Shown here: positions 25,693 through 32,944 of the stretch, piece by piece
Numbering within the stretch: position 1 is the stretch's first letter
Layout of the letters: every line of letters begins with the position of its first letter
Assembly (NCBI GenBank): GCA_003223215.1
Contig: QHYH01000149.1
Span: 1 to 33,101, forward strand
From: Acidobacteriota bacterium
Lineage (GTDB): Bacteria > Acidobacteriota > Terriglobia > Acidiferrales > UBA7541
DNA length: 33,101 nt
Direction: 5' to 3'
Translations under genes and position numbers: made by a program
The notes under the pieces: generated by a model
What the model was told of the DNA's origin: nothing
The model's input: the letters and a program-made list of their open reading frames with translations, nothing else
The model's database searches: none

Positions 25693-26226
25693 ATGAAACT
25701 CTTCGTAAAGGTTTTTGTATTTTTACCTCTCTTGCTCCTTGCCTCCGCTTTCCAGCCAACGCCCGCCGGCGGGCGGTCTGCCGGACAGGACCTCGTCCTC
25801 AAGGCCGCAGACATCACTCCCAAACTCTTTCCCGAACACGTCTTTTTCCGCGGTCAGGTGGCTCCGGCGCAACTCCGCAATACTGGCGGCGTGCATTTTG
25901 CCGATGACCTTTACCTTCTGGCGGGTCTCGTGGACAGCTCTGGCTACTCCACAGCCATCAAGGAGAAATACCAAGGGTATTTGCTCAGCGAGGTGAATCT
26001 GGAAATCGGCGGCCAGGCGTTGAAGCCCGGTGCTTACGGCTTCGGTTTTGTGGGTGGGAAATTCATCCTGATGGACCTGGCAGCCAATAACCTCATCGAA
26101 GCCGCCGGGCAACGCGACGCCGAAATGAAGCGCCCCGTCCCGCTTCAAGTCTTGGCCTCCGCTAACGCCGGAAGCTATCGCCTTCACGTGGGCCGCGATT
26201 ACATCGAATTCCGACGCGCCAACTGA
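25693..26226 (+). CDS. Secreted protein of unknown function
   Basis: A 177-residue protein with a clear signal peptide (basic start, then VFVFLPLLLLASAFQ, with probable cleavage near residue 19-25). The mature part has no cysteines and is predicted mixed alpha/beta: PEHVFFRGQVAPAQLRN, then LKPGAYGFGFVGGKFILMDL and a C-terminal strand pair GSYRLHVGRDYIEF. The LKPGAYGFGF phrase recalls small secreted acidobacterial beta-sandwich proteins, but I cannot assign a family. AAAGGAG lies 5 bases before the ATG. It stands alone, divergent from the amidase. Confidence 0.8.
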   Translation: MKLFVKVFVFLPLLLLASAFQPTPAGGRSAGQDLVLKAADITPKLFPEHVFFRGQVAPAQLRNTGGVHFADDLYLLAGLVDSSGYSTAIKEKYQGYLLSEVNLEIGGQALKPGAYGFGFVGGKFILMDLAANNLIEAAGQRDAEMKRPVPLQVLASANAGSYRLHVGRDYIEFRRAN

Positions 26227-26351
26227 TCCGCTAGGCCCTCGGAGGCTTGCGTACTTGAAAAGGGGCCGATTTCTTTACGTCTTCTGCTCCGGCGTAACGG
26301 CTCTCGAGCCAGCAGGGCTTGAGCCCCTCCGGCAAACTCCTTTGCCAAAGG

Positions 26352-26384
26352 AAAACCCGGGCTGATCTCTTCCTCGAGCCCGGG
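26352..26384 (-). terminator. Rho-independent terminator of the small secreted protein gene
   Basis: On the minus strand AGCCCGGG... pairs with CCCGGGCT (8-bp stem, 26356-26363 with 26377-26384, 13-base loop) and is followed by TTTTCCTTT. It lies about 50 bases after the stop codon at 26433. Confidence 0.6.
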
Positions 26385-26432
26385 CTCTCGTCCGTACGCT
26401 CAACCGGGAGCGCCCGCGGCGCTCTTCTGCCG

Positions 26433-26758
26433 CTAATCCTTGTCGTACTTCAGGCACATCTCCAATTGCCGGATCGCTTCATCGGTTGCCTTCAACGCCT
26501 CTACGCGGTGTCCTCCAAAATCATGCGCGGCGTGTTCCATATGTTCCTTGGCCTGGCGCAAGGCGGCGAGCGCCTCGCGGATTTGCGGATGAGGTTCCGC
26601 GGGAGTGCCTGCCGATGGCGTCGCGGGCAGCGCATTGGCCTCAGGAGCTGCCGGAACATTCGCCTTATGCGGCGCCGCAGGCGTCGAGGAAAAGAAAGCA
26701 AACGCTAGCCTAGAACCAAGGATCCAACTGCCAAAAGACCGAGAATTCTTACTTTCAT
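26433..26758 (-). CDS. Small secreted helical protein, signal peptide broken by a frameshift
   Basis: An ATG at 26758 with an excellent ribosome binding site (AAGGAGGAG, 26765-26773) opens MKVRILGLLAVGSLVLG, a typical signal peptide, but then meets TAG at 26705-26707. One base of shift leads into the frame LAFAFFSSTPAAPHK, which continues through an Ala/Pro-rich linker to HPQIREALAALRQAKEHME, HDFGGHRVEALKATDEAI and RQLEMCLKYDKD. The joined product would be about 108 residues: exported, Pro/Ala linker, helical hairpin. The long open frame back to 26861 without the signal peptide is less likely. Either a real one-base deletion or a sequence error. Function unknown; the His/Glu-rich helices occur in similar small proteins of soil bacteria. 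Confidence 0.65.
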
Positions 26759-26964
26759 GAACCGCTCCTCCTTGTCCGGATTTCGGCTCGGACCGCCGGG
26801 ATTTGCCCCATTCCCCGTCGGCATGACGTCGCCCATCACGACGCTGGAGGGTGACGGCCATGCTGCATCGAAGCGGAAACGCATTTCTCAGGTTGGTGGG
26901 TTCCCTGAGTTCTTTCTGTTTTAAAGCATCTTATCGGCGGAATCGGCGCGCTCCCGTGTCATCG

Positions 26965-27056
26965 CGCAGCCAGCCATAGCACTTGGCCGCTCGTCGGATT
27001 CTTGCAGCCAGCAGGCATGCGTGGTCGACGGCGGCTACGGCGAATTCGTCAAATGA
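26965..27056 (+). pseudogene. Possible C-terminal remnant of a short-chain dehydrogenase/reductase
   Basis: One plus-strand frame reads ...ALGRSSDSCSQQACVVDGGYGEFVK and stops at TGA 27054. The VVDGG ending with preceding S-S-D is the usual C-terminal end of SDR enzymes. No start, no Rossmann motif and no Tyr-x3-Lys are found upstream, so at most a fragment is left. It overlaps the end of the HxlR gene by 8 bases. SDR genes often sit beside HxlR regulators, which supports the reading, but the match is short. Confidence 0.35.
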
Positions 27057-27546
27057 GGCGTTGGTGCGCTTCACTGGGGCCGAGGGATCCGCCGCCAAGC
27101 CGCGGAATCAGTTTCGATGAGCGGTTCCAATGAGTTTGGTTCTGCTTCCAGCGCTCGCGGATCCCTTCGAGGAATTTTTGCTTGTCCTTTTCCATCAGCC
27201 GGACGAGGGCTTGGTTTTCCGTTTTCTCGTGCCGCCCGGCCCACAGCACCATTTCGGTCAGCACTGGCGCAAGATCAATCCCTTTTGGCGTCAGCCGGTA
27301 AATGAGCTTTCGCCCGTCGGAGGGATCGCTCTCGGTCCGGATGATTCCATACGCTCCGAGCTTGCGCAGCCGGTCGGCCAATATGTTCGTCGCAATTCTT
27401 TCGTGGGAGCCTAGAAATTCCTTGAACCTTTGCGACCCGAGCAACATCATGTCCCGGATGATCAGCAGCGACCAGCGGTCGCCCAGCATCTCGAGCGAAG
27501 CATTCAGCGGGCAGCCCGACCGCCACTTTGGCTTTCTCTTTGCCAT
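27049..27546 (-). CDS. HxlR-family winged-helix transcription regulator
   Basis: A 165-residue protein with the HxlR core: CPLNASLEMLGDRWSLLIIRD near residues 12-32 (with the typical single Cys12), RFKEFLGSHERIATNILADRL as the recognition region, and a wing YRLTPKGIDLAPVL. These regulators often respond to redox or aldehyde stress through the conserved Cys. It is divergent from the GyrI-like gene, 90 bases apart, with a perfect palindrome in between. No strong ribosome binding site precedes the ATG at 27546, so the message may have a very short leader. Confidence 0.93.
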   Translation of the reverse strand: MAKRKPKWRSGCPLNASLEMLGDRWSLLIIRDMMLLGSQRFKEFLGSHERIATNILADRLRKLGAYGIIRTESDPSDGRKLIYRLTPKGIDLAPVLTEMVLWAGRHEKTENQALVRLMEKDKQKFLEGIRERWKQNQTHWNRSSKLIPRLGGGSLGPSEAHQRLI

Positions 27547-27567
27547 TGTTTCACACTAGCATTTTTA

Positions 27568-27584
27568 ACTTGCATTTTGCAAGT
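27568..27584. promoter_or_regulatory. Palindromic operator candidate ACTTGCA-TTT-TGCAAGT
   Basis: A perfect 7-bp inverted repeat with a 3-base centre in the 90-base gap between the HxlR gene and the GyrI-like gene, 22 bases ahead of the HxlR ATG. A further half-site ACTTG follows at 27586-27590. Position and symmetry fit an HxlR dimer site controlling both genes; this is inferred. Confidence 0.6.
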
Positions 27585-27636
27585 GACTTGGGCACACTTA
27601 CGACGCCAGGTCTCGCCGCCGCGCCGGAGGATGCCC

Positions 27637-28152
27637 ATGACTCACGCAGCAACAAAACCATCGCAGGCCCGGCAACTCGAACCACCGCGCTTCGAAAACG
27701 GCAAAGCCTTGCTCATCGCCGGGCTGCGCAGCGATTACACCCCCGAATCCATGAACGACCTTCCCGTTCAATGGCAGCGCCTTGTCCCGCACCTCGGGAA
27801 AATCCCCGGACAGATTGGCCGCACTGCCTATGGCGTGAGCTGGTGCCCGGAGAACTCGCCGGCCATTAGCTACCTTTGCGGAGTCGAGGTCTCCGATTTC
27901 TCGAGCCTTCCCCTTGAATTCACGATTGTCAGCATCCCCGCACAACGTTACGCGGTCTTCTCTCATCGCGGGCACGTTTCCCGGATTCGCGAGACCATCG
28001 AAGCCATCGGTAGCAAGTGGTTCCCCGAATCCGTCCAGGAACCCGCACGACGATCCGGGGAAGCGCCGGATTTCTTCGAGCGCTACACCGAACAATTCGA
28101 TCCGCGCACCGGAATGGGCGGAATGGAAATCTGGATACCGGTCAAATGCTAA
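27637..28152 (+). CDS. GyrI-like small-molecule-binding protein
   Basis: A 171-residue soluble protein of the GyrI-like/AraC effector-binding fold: ALLIAGLRSDYT at the first strand, VSWCPENSPAISYLCGVEV, IPAQRYAVFSHRGHVSRI (the most conserved segment) and a C-terminal GMEIWIPV strand. Such stand-alone domains bind hydrophobic or cationic compounds and some hydrolyse them; the ligand here is unknown. The ATG at 27637 is preferred over the one at 27631 because GGAGG (27626-27630) sits 6 bases upstream. It lies divergent to HxlR across a palindrome and 9 bases before the next gene. Confidence 0.85.
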   Translation: MTHAATKPSQARQLEPPRFENGKALLIAGLRSDYTPESMNDLPVQWQRLVPHLGKIPGQIGRTAYGVSWCPENSPAISYLCGVEVSDFSSLPLEFTIVSIPAQRYAVFSHRGHVSRIRETIEAIGSKWFPESVQEPARRSGEAPDFFERYTEQFDPRTGMGGMEIWIPVKC

Positions 28153-28161
28153 GGGGATCTC

Positions 28162-28581
28162 ATGAGTTCGGGCGTTCCTATCTCTTCGCAGCCAGCGCCG
28201 CCGGTAGAGCCGCCTTCCATTCCAACAGGCGCGCGGTGGTCCGGGCGCGCCCTGGAGCGCGCTCTTCGTATTGTTCCGCCGTCTGACGGCATCACCAAAG
28301 TGATGAAGATTTCCGCCGTGCTCGTAGCAAGCGCTCGGCTCGGCCTTTTGGGAAAATCGTATTGTCGCGATCGGCATCAGCCTGCTCGTGGGCACCTTCC
28401 TCTGGGTTATTCCAGGCGCCTCGATTCTGGGAGCGAGCCGGCTGACCCGGCGGCGCCGTTGCAATCCTGCGGGAATCCGCTCCGCCAAACGCTGTTCCCG
28501 GTTTATTTTGGCGTACTCGTGTGGCTTGGACGGTATTTCCGCGAAGCCCGCTTGCGCGCGCTGCTACCCTTGCGAAGTTGA
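28162..28581 (+). CDS. Small inner-membrane protein with two compensating frameshifts
   Basis: The open frame starts with ATG after AGGGG and begins with a Pro-rich cytoplasmic segment and KVMKISAVLVAS, then loses its hydrophobic character at about 28350. Reading one base on (frame from 28352) gives ENRIVAIGISLLVGTFLWVIPGASILG, an obvious membrane helix. From about 28435 the original frame again makes sense (NPLRQTLFPVYFGVLVWLGRYF). The restored product would have about three helices. The shift points lie next to short homopolymers (TTTTGGGAAAA). It could be a damaged gene or two sequence errors. It follows the GyrI-like gene by 9 bases. Function unknown. Confidence 0.55.
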   Translation: MSSGVPISSQPAPPVEPPSIPTGARWSGRALERALRIVPPSDGITKVMKISAVLVASARLGLLGKSYCRDRHQPARGHLPLGYSRRLDSGSEPADPAAPLQSCGNPLRQTLFPVYFGVLVWLGRYFREARLRALLPLRS

Positions 28582-28591
28582 TTTGATTCCG

Positions 28592-28624
28592 TTTCAGGCT
28601 CTTGGTAAGAAAGAGAGCCTGAAA
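28592..28624 (+). other. Strong hairpin in the leader of the BNR-repeat gene
   Basis: TTTCAGGCTCT (28592-28602) and AGAGCCTGAAA (28614-28624) form a perfect 11-bp stem with an 11-base loop. No T-run follows, so it is not a standard terminator for the upstream gene. It ends 20 bases before the BNR start codon, close to the AGGAG ribosome binding site, and could act on mRNA stability or translation. Confidence 0.55.
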
Positions 28625-28643
28625 AAAGGGAGAGGAGCATTTC

Positions 28644-29831
28644 ATGAGCAAAGTTCGCGTGCTGGTGGGGACAAGGAAAGGTGCGTTCATTCTGACGGCG
28701 GACGGCAAACGCGAAAAATGGACCGTCAGCGGCCCGCATTTTGCCGGCTGGGAGATTTATCACATGAAAGGATCGCCCGCGAGTCCCAACCGCATTTACG
28801 CCTCGCAGACCAGCGGCTGGTTCGGGCAGATTATCCAACGCTCCGATGACGGTGGCAAAACTTGGATCCAGCCGGGAACACCCCCGGGCGAATCCACCAC
28901 GGGGCCGGGAGGAGCGCCCAAGGCCGAAAGCAACAAATTCGTCTACGACACTTCCGCGGAAACCGGCAAGCCCCTCACCACGCACCAATGGTACGACGGC
29001 ACGCAGCATCCGTGGGAGTTCAAGCGCGTCTGGCACATTGAACCCTCGCTCACCGAACCAGACGTCGTCTACGCCGGTGTCGAGGATGCCGCCATCTTCC
29101 GTTCGAAAGACGGCGGCAAATCCTGGCAAGAGCTTTCGGGACTTCGCGGCCACGGCACGGGTCCGCAGTGGCAGCCAGGCGCTGGTGGCATGTGTCTGCA
29201 TAGCATCCTTCACGATCCCAGCAATCCTAAGCGCATGGTCATCGCCATCTCTGCCGCGGGCGCGTTTCGAACCGACGATGGCGGCAAAACCTGGAAGCCC
29301 ATCAACAAAGGCCTGCACTCGCAATACATTCCCAATCCCACCGCCGAAGTGGGCCATTGCGTCCATCACATCGCAATGAACGGAACGCGTCCCAACGTTC
29401 TATTCATGCAAAAGCATTGGGACGTGATGCGCAGCGACGACGCGGGCGACAGCTGGAAAGAAGTCAGCGGCAATCTGCCCACCGACTTCGGCTTCGTCAT
29501 CGACGTCCACGCGCACGAACCGGAAACTATTTACGTCATTCCCATCAAGAGCGACGGCGAGCATTACGTGCATGAAGGAAAGCTGCGTGTGTATCGCAGC
29601 CGCGCCGGTGGAAACGAATGGGAGCCTCTGACCAAGGGCCTGCCGCAGAAAGATTGCTACGTCAACGTGCTGCGCGACGCCATGGCCGTCGACTCGCTGG
29701 AAAAATGCGGCGTCTATTTCGGCACCACGGGCGGGCAGGTTTATTGCTCCGCCAATGCCGGAAACAGTTGGAAGGCCATCGTGCATGATTTGCCGGCCGT
29801 CTTGTCCGTCGAGGTACAAACGCTGCGATGA
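28644..29831 (+). CDS. Cytoplasmic BNR/Asp-box beta-propeller protein (sortilin-like)
   Basis: A 395-residue protein lacking a signal peptide. Five Asp-box motifs of the form S-x-D-x-G-x-T-W are present: [40 protein letters not shown] and a weaker CSANAGNSW. This predicts a beta-propeller like those in sialidases and sortilin. Sialidase active-site arginines are not evident, so the common label exo-sialidase is not justified. The cytoplasmic location is unusual for Asp-box proteins. The ATG follows AGGAG by 8 bases. Its last four bases overlap the MoaD-like gene (ATGA), so the two products are made together; the function is unknown. Confidence 0.85.
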   Translation: MSKVRVLVGTRKGAFILTADGKREKWTVSGPHFAGWEIYHMKGSPASPNRIYASQTSGWFGQIIQRSDDGGKTWIQPGTPPGESTTGPGGAPKAESNKFVYDTSAETGKPLTTHQWYDGTQHPWEFKRVWHIEPSLTEPDVVYAGVEDAAIFRSKDGGKSWQELSGLRGHGTGPQWQPGAGGMCLHSILHDPSNPKRMVIAISAAGAFRTDDGGKTWKPINKGLHSQYIPNPTAEVGHCVHHIAMNGTRPNVLFMQKHWDVMRSDDAGDSWKEVSGNLPTDFGFVIDVHAHEPETIYVIPIKSDGEHYVHEGKLRVYRSRAGGNEWEPLTKGLPQKDCYVNVLRDAMAVDSLEKCGVYFGTTGGQVYCSANAGNSWKAIVHDLPAVLSVEVQTLR

Positions 29832-30145
29832 CCGGCTCGCCCACAGGCAAGATCCGAATTATCCTTCCCCCGCATTTGCGCGGGCTGGCGCACGTCAAAG
29901 GAGAGATTTCCCTAGACGTCGCCGGCCCGCCCACGGTGCGCTCCGTGCTCGACGCGCTCGAAGCCACCTATCCGATGCTGCAGGGAACCATTCGCGACCA
30001 CGTCACACAACAGCGGCGGCCGTTCTTACGCTTCTTCGCGTGCGAAGAAGATCTTTCTCACGAATCGCCGGACGCTCCCCTGCCCGACGCGGTGGTCTCC
30101 GGGAAGGAGCCGTTGCTCATTCTCGGCGCCATTGCCGGCGGCTGA
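29828..30145 (+). CDS. MoaD/ThiS-family ubiquitin-like protein ending in Gly-Gly
   Basis: A 105-residue protein with the beta-grasp pattern of Moa[13 protein letters not shown], a [16 protein letters not shown] helix, [14 protein letters not shown], and a C-terminal [10 protein letters not shown]. The terminal Gly-Gly is needed for thiocarboxylate formation in sulfur carriers or for conjugation in ubiquitin-like proteins. No ThiF/MoeB activator, MoaE or JAB protease is encoded nearby, so its pathway cannot be read from context. It overlaps the BNR-repeat gene by four bases and has no other clear partner. Confidence 0.88.
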   Translation: MTGSPTGKIRIILPPHLRGLAHVKGEISLDVAGPPTVRSVLDALEATYPMLQGTIRDHVTQQRRPFLRFFACEEDLSHESPDAPLPDAVVSGKEPLLILGAIAGG

Positions 30146-30457
30146 CGCGAGCCGCTGCACTTTTGCCGTCGCGAAAACCTCAGGTGAAGACCCTAACCTT
30201 TTCCCTATACTTTTGGGGCCTGCGCCCTCCCTTATGCGAGAGGACGGCTGCGCTATGGCTCACAGGGCACTTGGTGAGTCTAGCTCGATCAAAGACTCGC
30301 CTGGCGAGGCCAGCGCGCCGTCCCTTACGTGTCCACCGAGGACTGGCGCGCGCCTGGCCTGGCAACGATCGCAGCTCCGGGTGAGCCAGGCGCGCGTCAG
30401 GTACCCCGGTCGCTAGCGCGCCGAACCCGGGCCCTTGTCAGAGCGTGGCATGCGGCT
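30146..30457. other. Gene-free GC-rich stretch rich in inverted repeats
   Basis: No frame here has a plausible start, ribosome binding site or protein-like composition. The stretch separates two converging genes and holds several possible stems, including GAGTCT/AGACTC near 30280 and the large hairpin at 30343-30400. It might end transcripts from both sides or hold a structured RNA; nothing matches an RNA family I can name. Confidence 0.4.
30343..30400. repeat. 16-bp stem inverted repeat
   Basis: Bases 30343-30358 (CTGGCGCGCGCCTGGC) pair with 30385-30400 over 16 positions with only one G-T pair, leaving a 26-base loop. No T-run follows on either strand. Confidence 0.6.
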
Positions 30458-30907
30458 TTAGCGCACAAACGGATAGATCTCGTCGGCGATCCAATAATTT
30501 TCGAAAAGGATTGCCAGCAGCGTACCCACGACCCAAACCGCCCAGCGTTGGCGGTTCCACGACGAAGTGCTGTTCTGAATCAGAATTTCCGTGAGATACC
30601 CCGCGCAATAGCAAAGATTCGCTAGCAGTGCCAGAACCATCATGATGCCCAGCGACTCCAGCGTCATCGCCGGTCGAAAATGCGGCCACGTTTTCGTCAC
30701 CCAATCCAGGACGACCCCAAAGAGCGCCAAGTTGTAAAGCAGCCGGCGCGGCTCCCAGAATCGCGCCGCATCTCGAAGTCCTTTCCGCGATGATCCAGCT
30801 GCCGAGACAGTGATGGAGCTGGCTTCCGATTGGCCTGTTGCTTTCCGAGCGTCCGCCGATCCGGCGGCGGGCGATCCCGGCGATCGCTGCGAGTCTTGTT
30901 TGTCCAT
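30458..30907 (-). CDS. Small inner-membrane protein of unknown function
   Basis: About 149 residues from the ATG at 30907. A hydrophilic Ser/Ala-rich start is followed by FWEPRRLLYNLALFGVVLDW (first helix), GIMMVLALLANLCYCAGYL (second) and WAVWVVGTLLAILFENYW (third). I do not recognise a named family. A start at 31009 would add 34 basic residues; the promoter at 31020-31048 would then give an almost leaderless message, so that longer form is possible. Neither start has a good ribosome binding site. It is divergent from DUF2277. Confidence 0.7.
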   Translation of the reverse strand: MDKQDSQRSPGSPAAGSADARKATGQSEASSITVSAAGSSRKGLRDAARFWEPRRLLYNLALFGVVLDWVTKTWPHFRPAMTLESLGIMMVLALLANLCYCAGYLTEILIQNSTSSWNRQRWAVWVVGTLLAILFENYWIADEIYPFVR

Positions 30908-31019
30908 GCGCCGCGTGTCGCGGAAGTGCCTTGTCCAGCTTTCGTCGGTGGGTGCTCGACGGTGGAGCGCCGGTCTTTGCACGAGAATTCTTCCGAGTTC
31001 GCGCTCCATTCCGCCACGT

Positions 31020-31048
31020 ACTCTATATTACAAAGTACTTCACGTCAA
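31020..31048 (-). promoter_or_regulatory. Promoter of the small membrane protein gene, containing AGTACTTTG
   Basis: On the minus strand TTGACG (31043-31048), 17 bases, then TAGAGT (31020-31025). The spacer contains AAGTACTTTG, the same core as in the palindrome next to the regulator promoter at 482-495, pointing to a possible shared regulator. Confidence 0.5.
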
Positions 31049-31221
31049 CTCGTTTCTCGTGCGGTCTCACTCGCTTGGTCCGCCTTGGCTGCGCGGGCAT
31101 TTTCACCAACCGTCACCAACCGGGCCGTTATCTGGGGGCTCCCGGTTTCGGCGGTATACTGAAGGGCCGAACCCCGAGCCCTTACCACTGACGGCTGACC
31201 GCCCGATACTGGAGTCGCGCC

Positions 31222-31503
31222 ATGTGCCGCAACATCAAAACGCTTTTCCATTTCGATCCGCCGGTGACGGCCGAAGAGGTGCGCGCCGCTTCCCTGCAGT
31301 TCGTCCGGAAAATCACGGGCTTCCACCACCCGTCAAAAGCCAACGAGGCCGCGTTCAACGCGGCCATTGACGAGATCGCCCGCGCCTCGGTGCGCCTGTT
31401 GCAGTCTCTAGAAACCTCCGCTCCGCGGCGCCATCGCGAAGCCGAAGCCGCCAAGGCTCGCGCCCGCGCCGCCGCGCGGTTTGGCCCCGCCGCAGCCGAC
31501 TGA
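31222..31503 (+). CDS. DUF2277 family protein
   Basis: A 93-residue soluble protein that matches DUF2277 from end to end: MCRNIKTLFHFDPPVT at the start, QFVRKITGFHHPSKANEAAF in the middle and RLLQSLETSAPRRHREAEA near the end. The family is common in actinobacteria and acidobacteria and has no known function. The invariant Cys2 and the R-K-I-x-G-F stretch are both kept. A TATACT at 31155-31160 may be a -10 box, with no good -35. It is divergent from the small membrane protein. Confidence 0.9.
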   Translation: MCRNIKTLFHFDPPVTAEEVRAASLQFVRKITGFHHPSKANEAAFNAAIDEIARASVRLLQSLETSAPRRHREAEAAKARARAAARFGPAAAD

Positions 31504-31926
31504 GGCAGTCGTAAACAGTTAGATGAGGAGAATCCTCCCGACAAGCTCGGCAGGATGCATGCCCGCCGGCAATACACGACTCGGAACGAAGTGAGGAAAT
31601 CTTCCTACTCACGAGCGGGTGATTCCGTAACGCCAAGGAAGGCGAAGAGAGCCGCATTTCAGAAGATTGCGCGCGTGAGAGTTTACTTGAAAGGTTCTGG
31701 GAAAGCAGTCCTTTTGACGGGGTTCGCGCGGTGAACCATAATGTCGCGGACCAGTCGGCAGCTCTCACATGCTGACTTTTTTAGGATACGCGTTTACGAG
31801 ACAAGGATGAGGAGCATAAGATTGGGCCACCCATGGACGTTTGCCATGATGTCTTTGTATCCGGGATTGCGGGAGAGAATTAGCCTGAGGAGCTCATCAG
31901 GGAAGTAAGCTATCGGGGAGGCGGAT
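31504..31926. other. Gene-free stretch with repeat-like sequence
   Basis: None of the frames looks like protein with a proper start. The left part (about 31530-31620) has phrases such as GGAGAATCCTCC and GACTCGGAACGAAGTGAGGAAAT, of the kind found as scattered intergenic repeats in acidobacterial genomes; this is recollection of style, not a database match. A terminator-like hairpin lies at 31754-31782, and the pirin ribosome binding site GGGGAGG at the right end. Confidence 0.4.
31754..31782 (+). terminator. Rho-independent terminator candidate
   Basis: GTCGGC (31754-31759) pairs with GCTGAC (31771-31776), including one G-T pair, with an 11-base loop, and six T residues follow directly. It would end transcription coming from the DUF2277 side. 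Confidence 0.5.
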
Positions 31927-32868
31927 ATGTCACTGCGGCCGGTGAAGAGGCTGATACGGGCGAAGCCGACGGTGGAAGGCGCGGGGGTGCACCTGCGGCG
32001 GGCGTTCGGATTCGGCAACACGAAGGAGTTCGATCCGTTCCTGCTGCTGGACGATTTTCGCAATGACGTGCCCGCGGATTATCTGGCGGGCTTTCCGTGG
32101 CATCCGCACCGCGGCATCGAGACGATTACGTATGTACTTTCCGGTACGGTGGAACACGGAGACAGCATGGGGAATCGCGGAACGATTGCCGCGGGCGACG
32201 TCCAGTGGATGACCGCGGGCGGCGGGATCATCCACCAGGAGATGCCCAAGGGCGATCCCGCCGGGCGCATGCACGGGTTTCAGTTGTGGGCGAACCTGCC
32301 CTCGGCGCTGAAGATGACGCCGCCGCGCTACCAGGAAGTGAAAGCCGTGGAGATTCCCGAGATTACTGATGACGACGGGACGCAAGTGCGCGTGGTGTGC
32401 GGGAAGTTTTGGGGCAAGACGGGGCCGGTCGAAGGCATCGCGGCGGACCCGATTTATTTGGATGTGAGTGTGCCGCCGGGGCGGCGGAAGATGCTGCCGG
32501 TGGGAGTGACACGGCACGCGTTCGCCTACGTGTTCGCGGGCACGGGGAAATTCTGCAACGCCTCAGAACCGCTGGAGGTTCCGACGGAGCCAGTGGGATG
32601 GCTGGAAACCGCGCCTCCTCCCTCGGAGGCGGACAACCGGTCCCTCGTGCTGTTCGACCGCGGCGATGAGTTGATGGTGCAGGCGGGAGAGGAAGGAATC
32701 CGCTTCCTGCTGGTGTCGGGCAAGCCGCTCGAGGAGCCGGTGGCGTGGTACGGGCCGATTGTGATGAATACGCAGGAGCAGTTGCGCGAGGCGTTCCGTG
32801 AGCTAGAGCAGGGGACGTTCCTGAAGGCGCACAAGAAGGCAGCGCCCTTCGGTTCTGCCTCAGGGTGA
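31927..32868 (+). CDS. Pirin family protein
   Basis: A 313-residue bicupin protein. The four metal ligands of pirin are all present in the N-terminal cupin: His59 and His61 (WHPHRGIET), His103 and Glu105 (GIIHQEM). RAFGFGNTKEFDPFLLLDDF and GTVEHGDSMGNRG are further pirin hallmarks. The C-terminal cupin (about 190-290) lacks ligands, as usual. Bacterial pirins bind iron; some have quercetin dioxygenase activity and others modulate metabolic enzymes. The ATG follows GGGGAGG by 5 bases. The gene stands alone between a repeat-rich gap and a transposase fragment. Confidence 0.95.
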   Translation: MSLRPVKRLIRAKPTVEGAGVHLRRAFGFGNTKEFDPFLLLDDFRNDVPADYLAGFPWHPHRGIETITYVLSGTVEHGDSMGNRGTIAAGDVQWMTAGGGIIHQEMPKGDPAGRMHGFQLWANLPSALKMTPPRYQEVKAVEIPEITDDDGTQVRVVCGKFWGKTGPVEGIAADPIYLDVSVPPGRRKMLPVGVTRHAFAYVFAGTGKFCNASEPLEVPTEPVGWLETAPPPSEADNRSLVLFDRGDELMVQAGEEGIRFLLVSGKPLEEPVAWYGPIVMNTQEQLREAFRELEQGTFLKAHKKAAPFGSASG

Positions 32869-32944
32869 ACCGGCGCGAGTAAACGCGGGAAAGAGAGCGC
32901 AGACGGAAGCCTCCCGTCACGGGCGCACATCAGATTTAGGGAAG

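Noticed and set aside
26887-26909. Hairpin CTCAGG...CCTGAG followed by a T-rich stretch on the plus strand
   Set aside because: Only a 6-bp stem, the T-run is interrupted, and no plus-strand gene ends upstream.
27598-28488. 296-codon minus-strand frame opposite the GyrI-like gene
   Set aside because: The plus-strand genes have good ribosome binding sites and recognisable or membrane-like products; this frame is rich in Arg and has no motif.
28503-29369. 288-codon minus-strand frame opposite the BNR gene
   Set aside because: Antisense to the Asp-box repeats, with no family features.
31794-32063. Minus-strand frame ending in FPDELLRLILSRNPGYKDIMA and a hydrophobic tail
   Set aside because: The final part looks protein-like, but the frame starts within the pirin gene, has no ribosome binding site and matches no family I know.
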